Shown here piece after piece: positions 16,071-25,416 of a DNA stretch of 28,261 nucleotides; position 1 is the stretch's first letter, and each line of letters begins with the position of its first letter. The stretch is from NCBI GenBank assembly GCA_937898195.1, contig CALEJD010000079.1, positions 1 through 28,261 of the forward strand, written 5' to 3'. The position numbers and the translations under genes were made by a program. The stretch is from an uncultured Clostridia bacterium. Lineage in GTDB: Bacteria > Bacillota > Clostridia > Oscillospirales > Acutalibacteraceae. The notes under the pieces were generated by a model. The model was given only the letters and a program-made list of their open reading frames with translations, was not told the origin of the DNA and ran no database searches.

Positions 16071-17859
16071 GAAAAAGGAAAAGACAAGTCACTCAATGCC
16101 ATCAAACATTTTCTTCTTTGTGCGACTTATGTTCAGCGTATCTCCCCTGCTTGTTCTCGGCGAACTTATGTGGGGACTTTTGATGATATTGCCAAACAAT
16201 CTTATCCGTGTTATTGGTGTTAAATACATAATTGATGTTGTGACAGAAGGCACTAACCTGGAAAGGATTTTCTATGCGGTTGGTATTATCGCTTTGGTAC
16301 TTGTGGGTTCAACGGTGATTTCATGGTTGTTCAGAGAATTCTATTGGAATATGGAACGAGAAAGACTTTATTATGGTCTTAATCAGAAACTTTATGACAA
16401 AGCAAGAAGTCTTGACCTTGAATCCTATGACAACCCTGAATTTTATAACAATTTCATTCTCACCATCGAGTCATCATCAGGTAATATTCAAAATCTTTTA
16501 GGACTTGTGAGAATGTATATTGGTCACATTATTTCACTTGTGACAGTTGCATCGGTACTCTTCACTATTGACCCTTGGTGTCTTACAATTATTCTTGTTG
16601 TTATTTGTGTTTTTCTCCCTATAAGCAAAAAAGTCGGTACACTTATGATGGAAAGACGAATTGAAAATGCTAAATATCATAGACGTGCTGATTATTTTCA
16701 ACGTGTTTTCTATTTGCAAGATTATGCAAAAGAAGTTCGTATGAATAACATTTCACCGCTTCTTATTGACAGATATAACGACGCAGCAGATGACGTTATT
16801 AATAATCAACGAAAATATTGGAATAAGATTTCAACATTAAATTGTTTACAAACTCTTGGAGTGCAAGAATTAGGCTTTATGTTCTTTCTTCCACTCTATA
16901 TGGGATACTGTGTTCTGGTTAAAGAAACCCTTTCTGCAGGTGATTTCGTTGCAACATTCAACGGCGCACACGCAGTTGCAATGTCATTCCAATTCTTAAC
17001 AGTATGGGCATTGGCTCGTTTTTCGGAACAAGGCAAAATGATTGACAAGTATCGTGAATTCTTAAATGCAGATTTCAAAATAAAAAATGGTGGTAAAGAA
17101 GTTAAGAAAACTGAGCCAAAAGAAATCACCATTAAAAATCTTTCATTCACCTACCCTAACAACGACAAGCCTACGCTTCAAGATATTAACCTTACAATCA
17201 AACCTTATGAGAAGATTGCACTTGTAGGTTATAACGGTGCAGGAAAAACAACCCTTACAAACCTGTTATTAAGGCTTTATGATGCTACTGAGGGCGAAAT
17301 ACTTATTGATGGTGAAAATATTAAAAATGCCACTGCAGACTCCCACAGAGACCGCTTTGCAGCAGTATTTCAAGATTTCCAGATTTTCTCTTGCAGTCTT
17401 GGTGAAAATGTTGCACTTGACGTTAATCCAAATGAAGAACGTGTATGGGATTCACTTCGTCACAGCGGGTTTAATAAAGAACTTAAAAATGGAATAAATT
17501 CAGAACTTTTAAGAGAATTTGACGACGAAGGTGTTATGTTCTCTGGTGGTGAAGCACAGAAAACTGCTATTGCAAGAGCATTCTACAAAGATTGTCCTTA
17601 TGTTATTCTTGACGAGCCAAGTGCTAACCTAGACCCAGTTGCTGAATATAACCTTAATCAGGCAATGATTGAGGTTGCTGACAAGAAAATAGTCATTTTC
17701 ATTTCACACAGACTTTCAACCACAGTTAATGCTGACAGAATTTATGTTATGGAAAATGGCAGAATTATTGAAAGTGGTAACCATCAAGAGCTTATGAATC
17801 TAAACGGCACTTATGCTTATATGTTCAATCTCCAAGCAGAAAAATATAAAGACGAGTGA
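16063..17859 (+). CDS. ABC exporter half-transporter, subunit 2
   Basis: This 598-residue membrane domain-ATPase fusion is a paralogue of its upstream partner: both share a LDxxxYxNPEFY motif in the cytoplasmic extension of the membrane domain. The ATPase has Walker A GYNGAGKTT (389-397), VFQDF, signature FSGGE (493-497), Walker B YVILDE with Glu518, and His549. The gene overlaps the previous one by 8 bases. ATG 16063 is chosen over GTG 16057 because AGGTGA lies 6 bases before the ATG and abuts the GTG. Coupled, equal synthesis of the two subunits fits a heterodimer. Confidence 0.92.
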   Translation: MFKKKEKTSHSMPSNIFFFVRLMFSVSPLLVLGELMWGLLMILPNNLIRVIGVKYIIDVVTEGTNLERIFYAVGIIALVLVGSTVISWLFREFYWNMERERLYYGLNQKLYDKARSLDLESYDNPEFYNNFILTIESSSGNIQNLLGLVRMYIGHIISLVTVASVLFTIDPWCLTIILVVICVFLPISKKVGTLMMERRIENAKYHRRADYFQRVFYLQDYAKEVRMNNISPLLIDRYNDAADDVINNQRKYWNKISTLNCLQTLGVQELGFMFFLPLYMGYCVLVKETLSAGDFVATFNGAHAVAMSFQFLTVWALARFSEQGKMIDKYREFLNADFKIKNGGKEVKKTEPKEITIKNLSFTYPNNDKPTLQDINLTIKPYEKIALVGYNGAGKTTLTNLLLRLYDATEGEILIDGENIKNATADSHRDRFAAVFQDFQIFSCSLGENVALDVNPNEERVWDSLRHSGFNKELKNGINSELLREFDDEGVMFSGGEAQKTAIARAFYKDCPYVILDEPSANLDPVAEYNLNQAMIEVADKKIVIFISHRLSTTVNADRIYVMENGRIIESGNHQELMNLNGTYAYMFNLQAEKYKDE

Positions 17860-17863
17860 TTCT

Positions 17864-18775
17864 ATGAAACTTTACGCCCCCGATTATTACAACGATTTCA
17901 AATGTATTGCTGACCGATGCCAACATAATTGTTGCATCGGTTGGGAAATAGATATTGATGACGACACGTTTGAATATTACAAAGGTGTTAACTCTGATTT
18001 TGGCAAAAGATTGAGAGACAATATTATTAATCAAGATGATTGCAACTGTTTTAAACTGACTGAAAACGAGAGATGTCCGTTTTTAAACGAAAATAATCTA
18101 TGTGATATTATTCTTAATCTTTCTGAAGATGCTCTTTGCCAGATTTGTACTGACCATCCACGTTTTAGAAATTTCTATTCGGATAGAATTGAAGTCGGTC
18201 TTGGTCTTTGTTGCGAAGAAGCTGCAAAGCTTATTTTAACAAAACAAGGCAAAACAAAGATAGTAAAAATAGATAACGATAAACTTGCAGAAGAATTAAA
18301 TGACTTTGAAAAATCTTTTTTTAACAAACGAAAAGAATACTTTGAATATTTCCAAAATAGAGAGTTGCAAATTAAAGAAAGAATGTCATTTTATAAACAC
18401 TACTGTTCAAAAGAATTCTTACAAAAATATCTTTCGTTAGAAATTCTTGATAATAATTGGAAAGTAATAATGACAGAGTTATCAGAATGTTATGATGATA
18501 TAAAAGATATTGAAATACCAAATGAGTTTGATATTAGTTTTGAGCAGTTGCTTGTTTATTTTACTTATCGTCATTTTTCACTTTTACTTGATGGAATAGA
18601 TGAAGCAAGCATATTAAAATTCATTAAATCAAGTGTAAATATTATCTATGCTTTATGCCAATTACACATAAGCAAAAATAGAAAATTAGCTCTTGAAGAT
18701 ATTATTGAATATTCTAGAATGTATTCAAGTGAAATTGAATATTCACAAGAGAATTTAGATGAACTAACTACATAA
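17864..18775 (+). CDS. FliB-family protein (flagellin lysine-N-methylase-like)
   Basis: The 303-residue protein opens with YAPDYYNDFKCIADRC, then NCCIGWEIDID, CPFLNENNLC and LCQICTDHPR, the cysteine-rich signature of the FliB family (Cys14, 19, 23, 24, 60, 62, 71, 80, 92, 95, 116, 117). FliB of Salmonella methylates lysines of flagellin and is thought to bind an iron-sulfur cluster. The family is widespread in Clostridia far from flagellar genes, and its role there is unknown. At 303 residues it is shorter than the roughly 400-residue enterobacterial form; the C-terminal part is the divergent one. It starts 4 bases after the exporter gene with only a weak GAG as binding site, so it is probably translated by coupling. 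Confidence 0.85.
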   Translation: MKLYAPDYYNDFKCIADRCQHNCCIGWEIDIDDDTFEYYKGVNSDFGKRLRDNIINQDDCNCFKLTENERCPFLNENNLCDIILNLSEDALCQICTDHPRFRNFYSDRIEVGLGLCCEEAAKLILTKQGKTKIVKIDNDKLAEELNDFEKSFFNKRKEYFEYFQNRELQIKERMSFYKHYCSKEFLQKYLSLEILDNNWKVIMTELSECYDDIKDIEIPNEFDISFEQLLVYFTYRHFSLLLDGIDEASILKFIKSSVNIIYALCQLHISKNRKLALEDIIEYSRMYSSEIEYSQENLDELTT

Positions 18776-18777
18776 CA

Positions 18778-18809
18778 AAAGCCTTGAATCTTTTAAGATT
18801 CAAGGCTTT
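18778..18809. terminator. Bidirectional terminator between convergent genes
   Basis: AAAGCCTTGAATCT and AGATTCAAGGCTTT form a perfect 14-bp stem with a 4-base loop, with A-rich and T-rich flanks on both sides. It serves the exporter-FliB operon (plus) and the protease gene (minus). Confidence 0.92.
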
Positions 18810-18812
18810 ATT

Positions 18813-21800
18813 TTATTGTGTTGAGTTTGCAACTGTTTGTAATGCCATTCGGGCATCAACAAGAGTTATTGCACCGTCACCATTCATATCTGATGCAAGA
18901 CTTTGAATTTCATCGAGTGTTATTGTCTTTGCAACAGCCTGTAAAACCATTCTGGCGTCAACAAGTGAAATATTGCCGTCATTATTAACATCACCTGTTG
19001 TAAAGGCGTATTGGAGCAATTCAAGTGCTTTTTTGATTGCATTTACATGCTCATCAACTTTATTCTGTTCTGCAAGTGAACAACCGGATATATCAACAGA
19101 CACAATATTGTCAAGCACTTCAAGAGATTCTTCAGTATAAAGTTTTCTGTCTAAATTTCTTACAGATTCAACAACACTTTCATATTCAACATACTCAGCT
19201 TCTCTATATTCAAAAGCATTTTCAATTGGTTGAGTTACAAAAGCATTTTCACTTATACCGTCACTACTTGTGATAATGCAATAATAAGCGGTTGCACCAT
19301 CTTCTCGCTTTGGTTCATAGAAGAATTTTGTTGCACCTTCGATAGCTGTACCACCTTCATTTGAAACAACATCATTTTTATACCATTGATATGTACAATT
19401 ATAACCAACTGCATAAGCATGAATGAATTTTTCTTCCACACTCACTTGTTGTGGCATTTCAAAAGCAACGCAAGGCACTGGTTTAAACTCTTTAGCAACT
19501 TGCTCTGCATATTGTTGAGCATAACTGTTTTCAAAACCATAAACTATATAATTCGTTGGTGGTGTTGTGGCAGTAATTGATTTTACCGTTGTTGGAAGAA
19601 TTAAACCTTTAAGAGTTGTTGGTAAATCACTAATTCCCTCAGCATTATCAAACTGTAAATATTCAATATATGTATTTTGGAATGCGTTTGAACCAACAGA
19701 CTCAACTTGTGGTAACCATAAAGACTTTAGCTGTTCACAATTTGAAAAAACGCTATAATCTAATGAAATAAGCTTTGGCAAATGAAGAACACTCATAGCC
19801 TTGCAATCACGGAATGTATTTGTACCAATTTTTTCAGTTTCGGGAAGTGAAACTGCTTTGAGATTCTGACAACCAGCAAAGACATTGTTACCAAGTTTTG
19901 TTGTCACGGGCAAATTGATATATTTAAGTGAACTGTTATAGAACACATCGTTACCAAGAGTTGTTGCTAACGGTAACTTCACAGTTACCAATGATGTGCA
20001 TTCTTTGAATACACTTTTTGAAACCGTTATAACATTTTCTGCTGTCAATTCTTGAAGAGAACGACATTCAGCAAAAGCACCTTCATTAAGTAAAGATATT
20101 GTTGAAGCATTAACTTTAGTCACATCACTATTTCTGAATGCAAAACTACCAACTGTTTTAACATTTGTTAGTTCAATTTTACCTAAACCTTTTGCATTTT
20201 CAAAAGCATAAGATGATATTGTTGTTACATTTGACAAATCAACATTTTGCAAGTTATTGCAACCAGAAAAAGCATATTTACCAATAGTCGTAATCTGATT
20301 AAATGGTATATTTTGAATTGTACTAATTTGGAATGCACTTTCACCAATTTCAACGAGTCCATTGCCTGTTATAGTTTCAAGGTTTGAGCAACCGAAAAAT
20401 GCATTTTTGTCGATTTTCGTTGCTGTATCAGGCAAGTGAACTGAACGAATTATATGGTCATTTTTAAATGCCTCTGTGGCTATACCCTTAACTATTTTAC
20501 CGCGAATTTTATTAGGGACTGTTATATCCATATCAATCCCTACATAATTAGTTATCATACCATAAGAGTCAATATCATATTTATCGTCTTCTTTCTCGAT
20601 AACTCGATTATACTCATAAGTTACCGGCAAGCTAAAAGCTTTTCCCTTTGAAATAGCAACTGCAGTAACTTTTGAAGAATTAGAAATGGTAATAGCCGAT
20701 TTATATTTTGTACCATTAAGGAAATTAACATCAACACCATCTTCACCATTAATCACATAAAGAATGGTTGCACCTTCTTCTGGACAAGACAAGGTAAGTT
20801 TAAATGCCTCGTTAAATTTACCTGATGCGACACTAAACTTTACACTTGCTGTTCTTGGCAACGCCTGAAGAATATATTTTAGATAGAGAATACCAGCGCC
20901 ATATTTATTCTCCCCAGAAACTTCCTCCATTTTAATTGCATATTTTTCAATCATCTCTTCGACCTCTTCAGCAGTTTTGTCAGGAAAAACTGAACGGATG
21001 ATTGCGAAACCTGCTGACACTTGTGGAGCTGCCATAGAAGTACCGCTCATTAAAGAATATGTGTTATTAAGATAACAACTCTTAACATTATCTCCAGGAG
21101 CTGCAATATCGATTGTTCCGTTATAATTTGAATATCTAGAAAGTTTATGATTTTTATCAACGGCACTAACCGTAACCGCAGATTCAACACAAGCCGGAGA
21201 ATAAGTTTTCTTTGATAAATCTGCCGAATTATTACCTGCAGCAACAATAACATTTACATTCTGCTTAACAGCTTCGTTAATTGAATCTTCTAACATTTGG
21301 TGCACGCCTTCTGCAGTAAGACTCAAGTTAATAATATCCGCACCATCTTCAACAGCCATATCAACTGCAATAGCTATAAGACTAGTTGAACCTTTACCAT
21401 CATAATTCAAAACCTTATATGGTTTAATTTTTACGCTATCAGGTGAGCTATCAACAATAATACCAGCAACGTGTGTACCATGACCATAATCATCTTCGCA
21501 ACTGTTAGGTTCACCTGTTGAACTCAAATTTACATCATTATTAAGAAGTCGGTCAACCAAAAATTCATGGTCTGTGTCAACACCACTATCAAGAACAGCA
21601 ATAGTAACATCTTGTAAAACTTTTTCTTTTAACTCTTCTCTAATGCTTTCAAACCCAATTTCTTCTGAAATCCATGATAAAGCTTCATCAGTAACATTGC
21701 CACCAACAACGATTTCTGGTTTAAGGTTTGGAATTCCGCCATCATCTGACTGTGCTGAACAAATTGAGTCGGGTTCAGCATAATCAATATAATCTAATGT

Positions 21801-22259
21801 TTGATAGTATTCATAGGCTTTTTGTGTATCTAAATCAGTTTTATATTGAAGAATGAATAAATCTTTATATCCACTGATACAATCAACTGCACCCATATAA
21901 TCAATTTTTTGTTTTGATTTAACTATTAAACGACATGTTGAGAAATCAATAACATCTTTGCTTTCTTCTTCGTCTTCTGGCACATCAAAATTTCCTGAAC
22001 TATAAAAATTATTTATTTCGTTTTCTATACCCTCATAAATAATCGGCAAATCAAGTTCAGGTTGTTCTAATTCAGTTTGGTTGTAATCTTCTTCATAGTT
22101 ATCTTCTATATTGTAAGTTCTAATCATCTCAACAAGATTAGATGCGAAGGTATCAAGATTTGAAGAAGTATCGTTTTCTAATGACAATGCTGAAAAGCCA
22201 TCTGCAACAGACATTATCAATAACATTAAAGATAAAAATATTGATAGTATTTTCTTCAT
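18813..22259 (-). CDS. Secreted subtilisin-like protease with leucine-rich repeats and dockerin
   Basis: This 1148-residue multidomain protein starts with a signal peptide (1-24). A propeptide-like region (about 105-165) precedes the S8 protease domain (215-465), with Asp224 (AVLDSGVD), His260 (YGHGTH), oxyanion Asn343 (AAGNN) and Ser408 (SGTSMAAP), so it should be active. A beta-sandwich of chitobiase C-terminal type (470-550) follows, then BspA-type leucine-rich repeats (about 590-880; units like AFxxCxxLxxVxLP), an Ig-like domain (935-1010) and a helical segment (1020-1085). A type I dockerin (1088-1148) has two calcium loops, DVNNDGNISLVDA and DMNGDGAITLVDA. The dockerin should bind a cohesin on a cell-bound scaffold. 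GGAGGTG precedes the ATG. It is a single-gene unit. Confidence 0.93.
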   Translation of the reverse strand: MKKILSIFLSLMLLIMSVADGFSALSLENDTSSNLDTFASNLVEMIRTYNIEDNYEEDYNQTELEQPELDLPIIYEGIENEINNFYSSGNFDVPEDEEESKDVIDFSTCRLIVKSKQKIDYMGAVDCISGYKDLFILQYKTDLDTQKAYEYYQTLDYIDYAEPDSICSAQSDDGGIPNLKPEIVVGGNVTDEALSWISEEIGFESIREELKEKVLQDVTIAVLDSGVDTDHEFLVDRLLNNDVNLSSTGEPNSCEDDYGHGTHVAGIIVDSSPDSVKIKPYKVLNYDGKGSTSLIAIAVDMAVEDGADIINLSLTAEGVHQMLEDSINEAVKQNVNVIVAAGNNSADLSKKTYSPACVESAVTVSAVDKNHKLSRYSNYNGTIDIAAPGDNVKSCYLNNTYSLMSGTSMAAPQVSAGFAIIRSVFPDKTAEEVEEMIEKYAIKMEEVSGENKYGAGILYLKYILQALPRTASVKFSVASGKFNEAFKLTLSCPEEGATILYVINGEDGVDVNFLNGTKYKSAITISNSSKVTAVAISKGKAFSLPVTYEYNRVIEKEDDKYDIDSYGMITNYVGIDMDITVPNKIRGKIVKGIATEAFKNDHIIRSVHLPDTATKIDKNAFFGCSNLETITGNGLVEIGESAFQISTIQNIPFNQITTIGKYAFSGCNNLQNVDLSNVTTISSYAFENAKGLGKIELTNVKTVGSFAFRNSDVTKVNASTISLLNEGAFAECRSLQELTAENVITVSKSVFKECTSLVTVKLPLATTLGNDVFYNSSLKYINLPVTTKLGNNVFAGCQNLKAVSLPETEKIGTNTFRDCKAMSVLHLPKLISLDYSVFSNCEQLKSLWLPQVESVGSNAFQNTYIEYLQFDNAEGISDLPTTLKGLILPTTVKSITATTPPTNYIVYGFENSYAQQYAEQVAKEFKPVPCVAFEMPQQVSVEEKFIHAYAVGYNCTYQWYKNDVVSNEGGTAIEGATKFFYEPKREDGATAYYCIITSSDGISENAFVTQPIENAFEYREAEYVEYESVVESVRNLDRKLYTEESLEVLDNIVSVDISGCSLAEQNKVDEHVNAIKKALELLQYAFTTGDVNNDGNISLVDARMVLQAVAKTITLDEIQSLASDMNGDGAITLVDARMALQTVANSTQ

Positions 22260-22321
22260 TCTTTACACCTCCACATAGATATATATTAAAAAGTTGCGAA
22301 ACATTCTCGAATTATTTGTTA

Positions 22322-22350
22322 ATTATAGCAAAAATCAACAAAAAATTCAA
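22322..22350 (-). promoter_or_regulatory. Promoter of the protease gene
   Basis: On the minus strand TTGAAT (22345-22350) and TATAAT (22322-22327) are 17 bases apart, and TGC before TATAAT gives an extended -10. The leader is about 55 bases long. Confidence 0.8.
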
Positions 22351-22410
22351 TATATATTATCTAAAATGCGCATATACATAACATTGTGTTGATTATCAAA
22401 CACAAAGAGA

Positions 22411-22437
22411 AACAGTAGTATATTAAATACTGCTGTT
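22411..22437 (-). terminator. Probable terminator after the YfcC gene
   Basis: AACAGTAGTAT and ATACTGCTGTT form 11 pairs around a 5-base loop, 21 bases after the transporter stop. On the minus strand the stem is followed by TTCTCTTT, a weak T tract. Confidence 0.55.
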
Positions 22438-22458
22438 TTCTATATAAAATATGTAGTT

Positions 22459-23865
22459 TTAACAATATCCAACTGTTAAGCCTAATAATAACAATCCACT
22501 TGTGAGCAATAAATTAAGCATTTGGAATTTCCACGAATATTTAACCCACTTGCCGTAACTAATATCGGCAAGTCCCAATGAAATAAGCAATGCCGCATTG
22601 GTTGGATAGAACACATTTGAGAAACCATCACCAAAAGCAAATGCTACAACACAGAGTTGAGGACTTATTCCAAACATCTGAGCAAGAGGCACAATAAGTG
22701 GCATTAATAAGAATGCTTTTGCTGAGCCTGAGCTGATAAAAAAGTTCATCACCAACACAAGTAAATAAATAAACAAAATTACAGCCCATTTCGGCAAATC
22801 GTTAACCATTGAAACGGCTAAATGCAAGATTGTGTCAAGTATATGTGCTTCTGTAAGAGTATATTTAATCGACCCTGCCATCATTATAAGAAACACGGCA
22901 GGTAGAATTGAAACGACACCTTTTAAAAATCCACTGCATAATTCTTTACCTTTCATACCTGAAAGCAATGTAGCAGTTATTCCTGCAACAAGGAACATTA
23001 CAGCAACAATTATCATTGTATAATCTTGCAATGCAGTAATAAAGCCTGAACTTAAAACAATAAGAATTCCAGCGCCTACGATTCCCCCGAACCATTTAAG
23101 AGCAGAATCCATTTTTTTATTCTCAATAAAATCCTGTTGTAACGAAGACAAGCCATTAAATTTGTCTATTTTCTTTGCGTGATGTGTTAAAAATGCAAGA
23201 AGCAAGGCATAAATCAACACAAAACTTAACAGACGAAGCCACATTCCAGAAAACATAGGCAAGTTTGCAAGGCTTTGAGCAACACCAACAGTAAAGGGGT
23301 TGCAAACACCTGATGCAAAACCACAGCCTACTGCTAAAAGGCTCATACCCATACCGGTAACTGCGTCCCAACCAAGATTTGTAGCAAGTGCTACCACAAT
23401 TGGCACCATTGGTACACATTCTTCAAAAGAGCCAATCAAAGCGCCCATTGCCATAAAGAAGAAACTGAGAATTGCCATCAATTTATATCTTGCATTAGCA
23501 AATCTCTTGACTATTTTTTGCAACATATATTTCATAAGTCCACATTTTTCGAGACTAGTGAAAATTCCACCAATTACCAAAAGGAAGACGATAATAGCAA
23601 TCATCATTCCCCCACCATCTGCGCCTAATACCAGAATTGGTGACAGAAGCCATTTCCAAAAGGGCATTCCACCTTCAACATATGTAAACTCTGATGATGA
23701 GTCGATTATCATATTACCGTTTGCGTCAGGAAGTCTTGCATATTCACCACCAGGAATAACAAAGGTTAATCCATAGGTCAATATCATAAGCACCAAAACA
23801 ACTACAATTGCAGTTATGAAAGATTTAACACTTATGTTAAGTCCTTTATTTTCTTGAGTCTGCAT
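22459..23865 (-). CDS. YfcC-family (C4-dicarboxylate/basic amino acid type) transporter
   Basis: The 468-residue protein has about 12 membrane helices and belongs to the YfcC/DcuC-like carriers. It shows FVIPGGEYAR near the N-terminus, the conserved GSFEECVPMVPI loop, CGFASGVCNPFTVGVAQ and a C-terminal SSGSAKAFLLMPLIVPL. Members are annotated as basic amino acid antiporters or dicarboxylate carriers with little direct proof. The gene begins 3 bases after the M20 peptidase stop, with GAGGT for its start lying inside the peptidase gene. The pairing suggests uptake of a peptide or acylated amino acid for the peptidase, or export of a product. Confidence 0.87.
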   Translation of the reverse strand: MQTQENKGLNISVKSFITAIVVVLVLMILTYGLTFVIPGGEYARLPDANGNMIIDSSSEFTYVEGGMPFWKWLLSPILVLGADGGGMMIAIIVFLLVIGGIFTSLEKCGLMKYMLQKIVKRFANARYKLMAILSFFFMAMGALIGSFEECVPMVPIVVALATNLGWDAVTGMGMSLLAVGCGFASGVCNPFTVGVAQSLANLPMFSGMWLRLLSFVLIYALLLAFLTHHAKKIDKFNGLSSLQQDFIENKKMDSALKWFGGIVGAGILIVLSSGFITALQDYTMIIVAVMFLVAGITATLLSGMKGKELCSGFLKGVVSILPAVFLIMMAGSIKYTLTEAHILDTILHLAVSMVNDLPKWAVILFIYLLVLVMNFFISSGSAKAFLLMPLIVPLAQMFGISPQLCVVAFAFGDGFSNVFYPTNAALLISLGLADISYGKWVKYSWKFQMLNLLLTSGLLLLGLTVGYC

Positions 23866-23868
23866 TTA

Positions 23869-25191
23869 TTAAACCTCTTCCATTACAACTTTAAAGAAAT
23901 CAACTGCTTGTGCCAATGTTTCTACATAAACATTTTCATTGAGTCCGTGAACGCTACCCATTTGCTCATTAGTGATTGTAAATGGAGCAAAACGGATACA
24001 ATTATCACAAACACGGCTCAAAAATCGGCTATCACTTGCAGCAGTCATAAGATAAGGTGATGGTACAACATCAGGGAATACTTTTTCAACTGCTTTTTCA
24101 ACTAATTTGAATGCGTCACCCTTAAAGTCAGTAATTGGTGATGGGAAACCTGGCTCTAATACTTCAGTTTCAATGTCAAATTTAGCTGCAAGTTGTTTTA
24201 CTGCTTCAATGCTTGCCTCTCTGCCCTGATGATGAGAAAAACGCATATTGCCAACAACCCAAGCTTCTTGTGGAAGAACATTTCTGCCATTTGAGCCTTG
24301 TGCCATTGTGAAAGCAAGTGTTGTTTTAACCATAGCACCTGCCGTGTTATTAATAGCAGGTAAAAGTTTTGTCACAGGTTTTTTAAGAACATTAATATTA
24401 CTGAAAACAGTTTTCATATAACCAGTCATATGGGGTGCCATTCGTCTGAACATTTCATAGATTGCATCAGGCATTTCTGACACAAATATATCAGATTTTT
24501 CAACTTCTGCCATAAATTTACCAAGACGAACAAGTGGTGTATTTTTGCCAGGAGTTGAAGCGTGACCACCTTTTGAACGAGCTGTGAATTTCAAATCAGC
24601 CTGACCTTTTTCTCCCAAACCAATCATTGCAAACTTGCCCTTAACACCTGCGATTGGGTCAATAACAATCATACCGCCTTCATCAAGGACCATATCAAGA
24701 TGAATTCCACGTTCTTTTAATGTGCTGCTGATTTCATTAGCACCATCGCCATTTGTTTCTTCATTTCGTGTTGTTAAGAAATAAATATCTCGTGACGGAA
24801 CAAAACCATCATTTAAAAGTTCTTCTGCAGCCTGAAGAATTGCGAAAAGATTACCTTTTGTATCAAGTGTTCCTCTGCCCCAAATCTTTCCTTCGGCAAT
24901 CTCACCTGAAAAAGCAGGATATTTCCATTCACCCGGTGCTTCAACAACGTCGTGATGGCTCATAAAAAGCACAGGATTTTTTGAAGAATCAGTACCCTTT
25001 AATTTAAATAACAAGCTACCCTTAAATTCTTCTTTCTCAGCCTTTTCAAAAAACTTTGGGAAGAAATTTTCAAGCAATTTATGGAACTCATAAAACTTAG
25101 TCAAATCAGTCTGACCATAAGCTGAAACTGTTTCTTTCTGAATTAATTGTGATAAAACTTCTGCATAAGCAAGATTGCGATTCTCTTTCAT
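23869..25191 (-). CDS. M20 family metallopeptidase (carboxypeptidase S-like)
   Basis: This 440-residue zinc peptidase has MSHHDVV (His79, Asp81), WGRGTLDTKG (bridging Asp110), TTRNEETNG (catalytic Glu144 and metal Glu145) and DEGG (Asp170), with a late metal His in VHGLNE. A dimerisation domain is inserted at about 195-330. It most resembles the carboxypeptidase S/PM20D1 branch, which cleaves small dipeptides or N-acyl amino acids; which of these it uses cannot be seen. There is no signal peptide, so it acts in the cytoplasm. GAAGGG lies before the ATG. It probably forms a two-gene unit with the YfcC-family transporter. Confidence 0.9.
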   Translation of the reverse strand: MKENRNLAYAEVLSQLIQKETVSAYGQTDLTKFYEFHKLLENFFPKFFEKAEKEEFKGSLLFKLKGTDSSKNPVLFMSHHDVVEAPGEWKYPAFSGEIAEGKIWGRGTLDTKGNLFAILQAAEELLNDGFVPSRDIYFLTTRNEETNGDGANEISSTLKERGIHLDMVLDEGGMIVIDPIAGVKGKFAMIGLGEKGQADLKFTARSKGGHASTPGKNTPLVRLGKFMAEVEKSDIFVSEMPDAIYEMFRRMAPHMTGYMKTVFSNINVLKKPVTKLLPAINNTAGAMVKTTLAFTMAQGSNGRNVLPQEAWVVGNMRFSHHQGREASIEAVKQLAAKFDIETEVLEPGFPSPITDFKGDAFKLVEKAVEKVFPDVVPSPYLMTAASDSRFLSRVCDNCIRFAPFTITNEQMGSVHGLNENVYVETLAQAVDFFKVVMEEV

Positions 25192-25219
25192 AACAACCCT
25201 TCTAATAATAAAAAATTTC

Positions 25220-25311
25220 TGGCGGAGATGTGGGGATTTGAACCCCAGCGCCGCTATTCACGACCTACCGCATTTCGAGTGCGGACCCTTCAACCACTTG
25301 GGTACATCTCC
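25220..25311 (-). tRNA. tRNA-Ser (anticodon CGA)
   Basis: On the minus strand the acceptor stem GGAGATG pairs with CATCTCC, followed by the discriminator G and an encoded CCA. The anticodon stem CCGCA/TGCGG holds the loop CTCGAAA, anticodon CGA, reading UCG. The long variable arm (about 20 bases) is typical of serine tRNAs, and GGGGTTCAAATCCCC is the T arm. It sits 28 bases upstream of the M20 gene, with a T run between them. Confidence 0.95.
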
Positions 25312-25367
25312 ATATTAACCCTGTTATTTTATCATTTGACTAATTCTTTGTCAACAATAGCCATTAC

Positions 25368-25395
25368 TTGATTTTTAATACAATAGTGTTATAAT
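25368..25395 (+). promoter_or_regulatory. Promoter of the anion permease gene
   Basis: TTGATT (25368-25373) and TATAAT (25390-25395) are 16 bases apart. Transcription would start near 25402, leaving a leader of only about 15 bases before ATG 25417. Confidence 0.75.
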
Positions 25396-25416
25396 ATCAC
25401 GGAAGTGGTGATGCTA

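Noticed and set aside
18813..19000. Cellulosome locus
   Set aside because: One dockerin is present but no cohesin, scaffoldin or glycoside hydrolase is in the window, so only docking potential is claimed.
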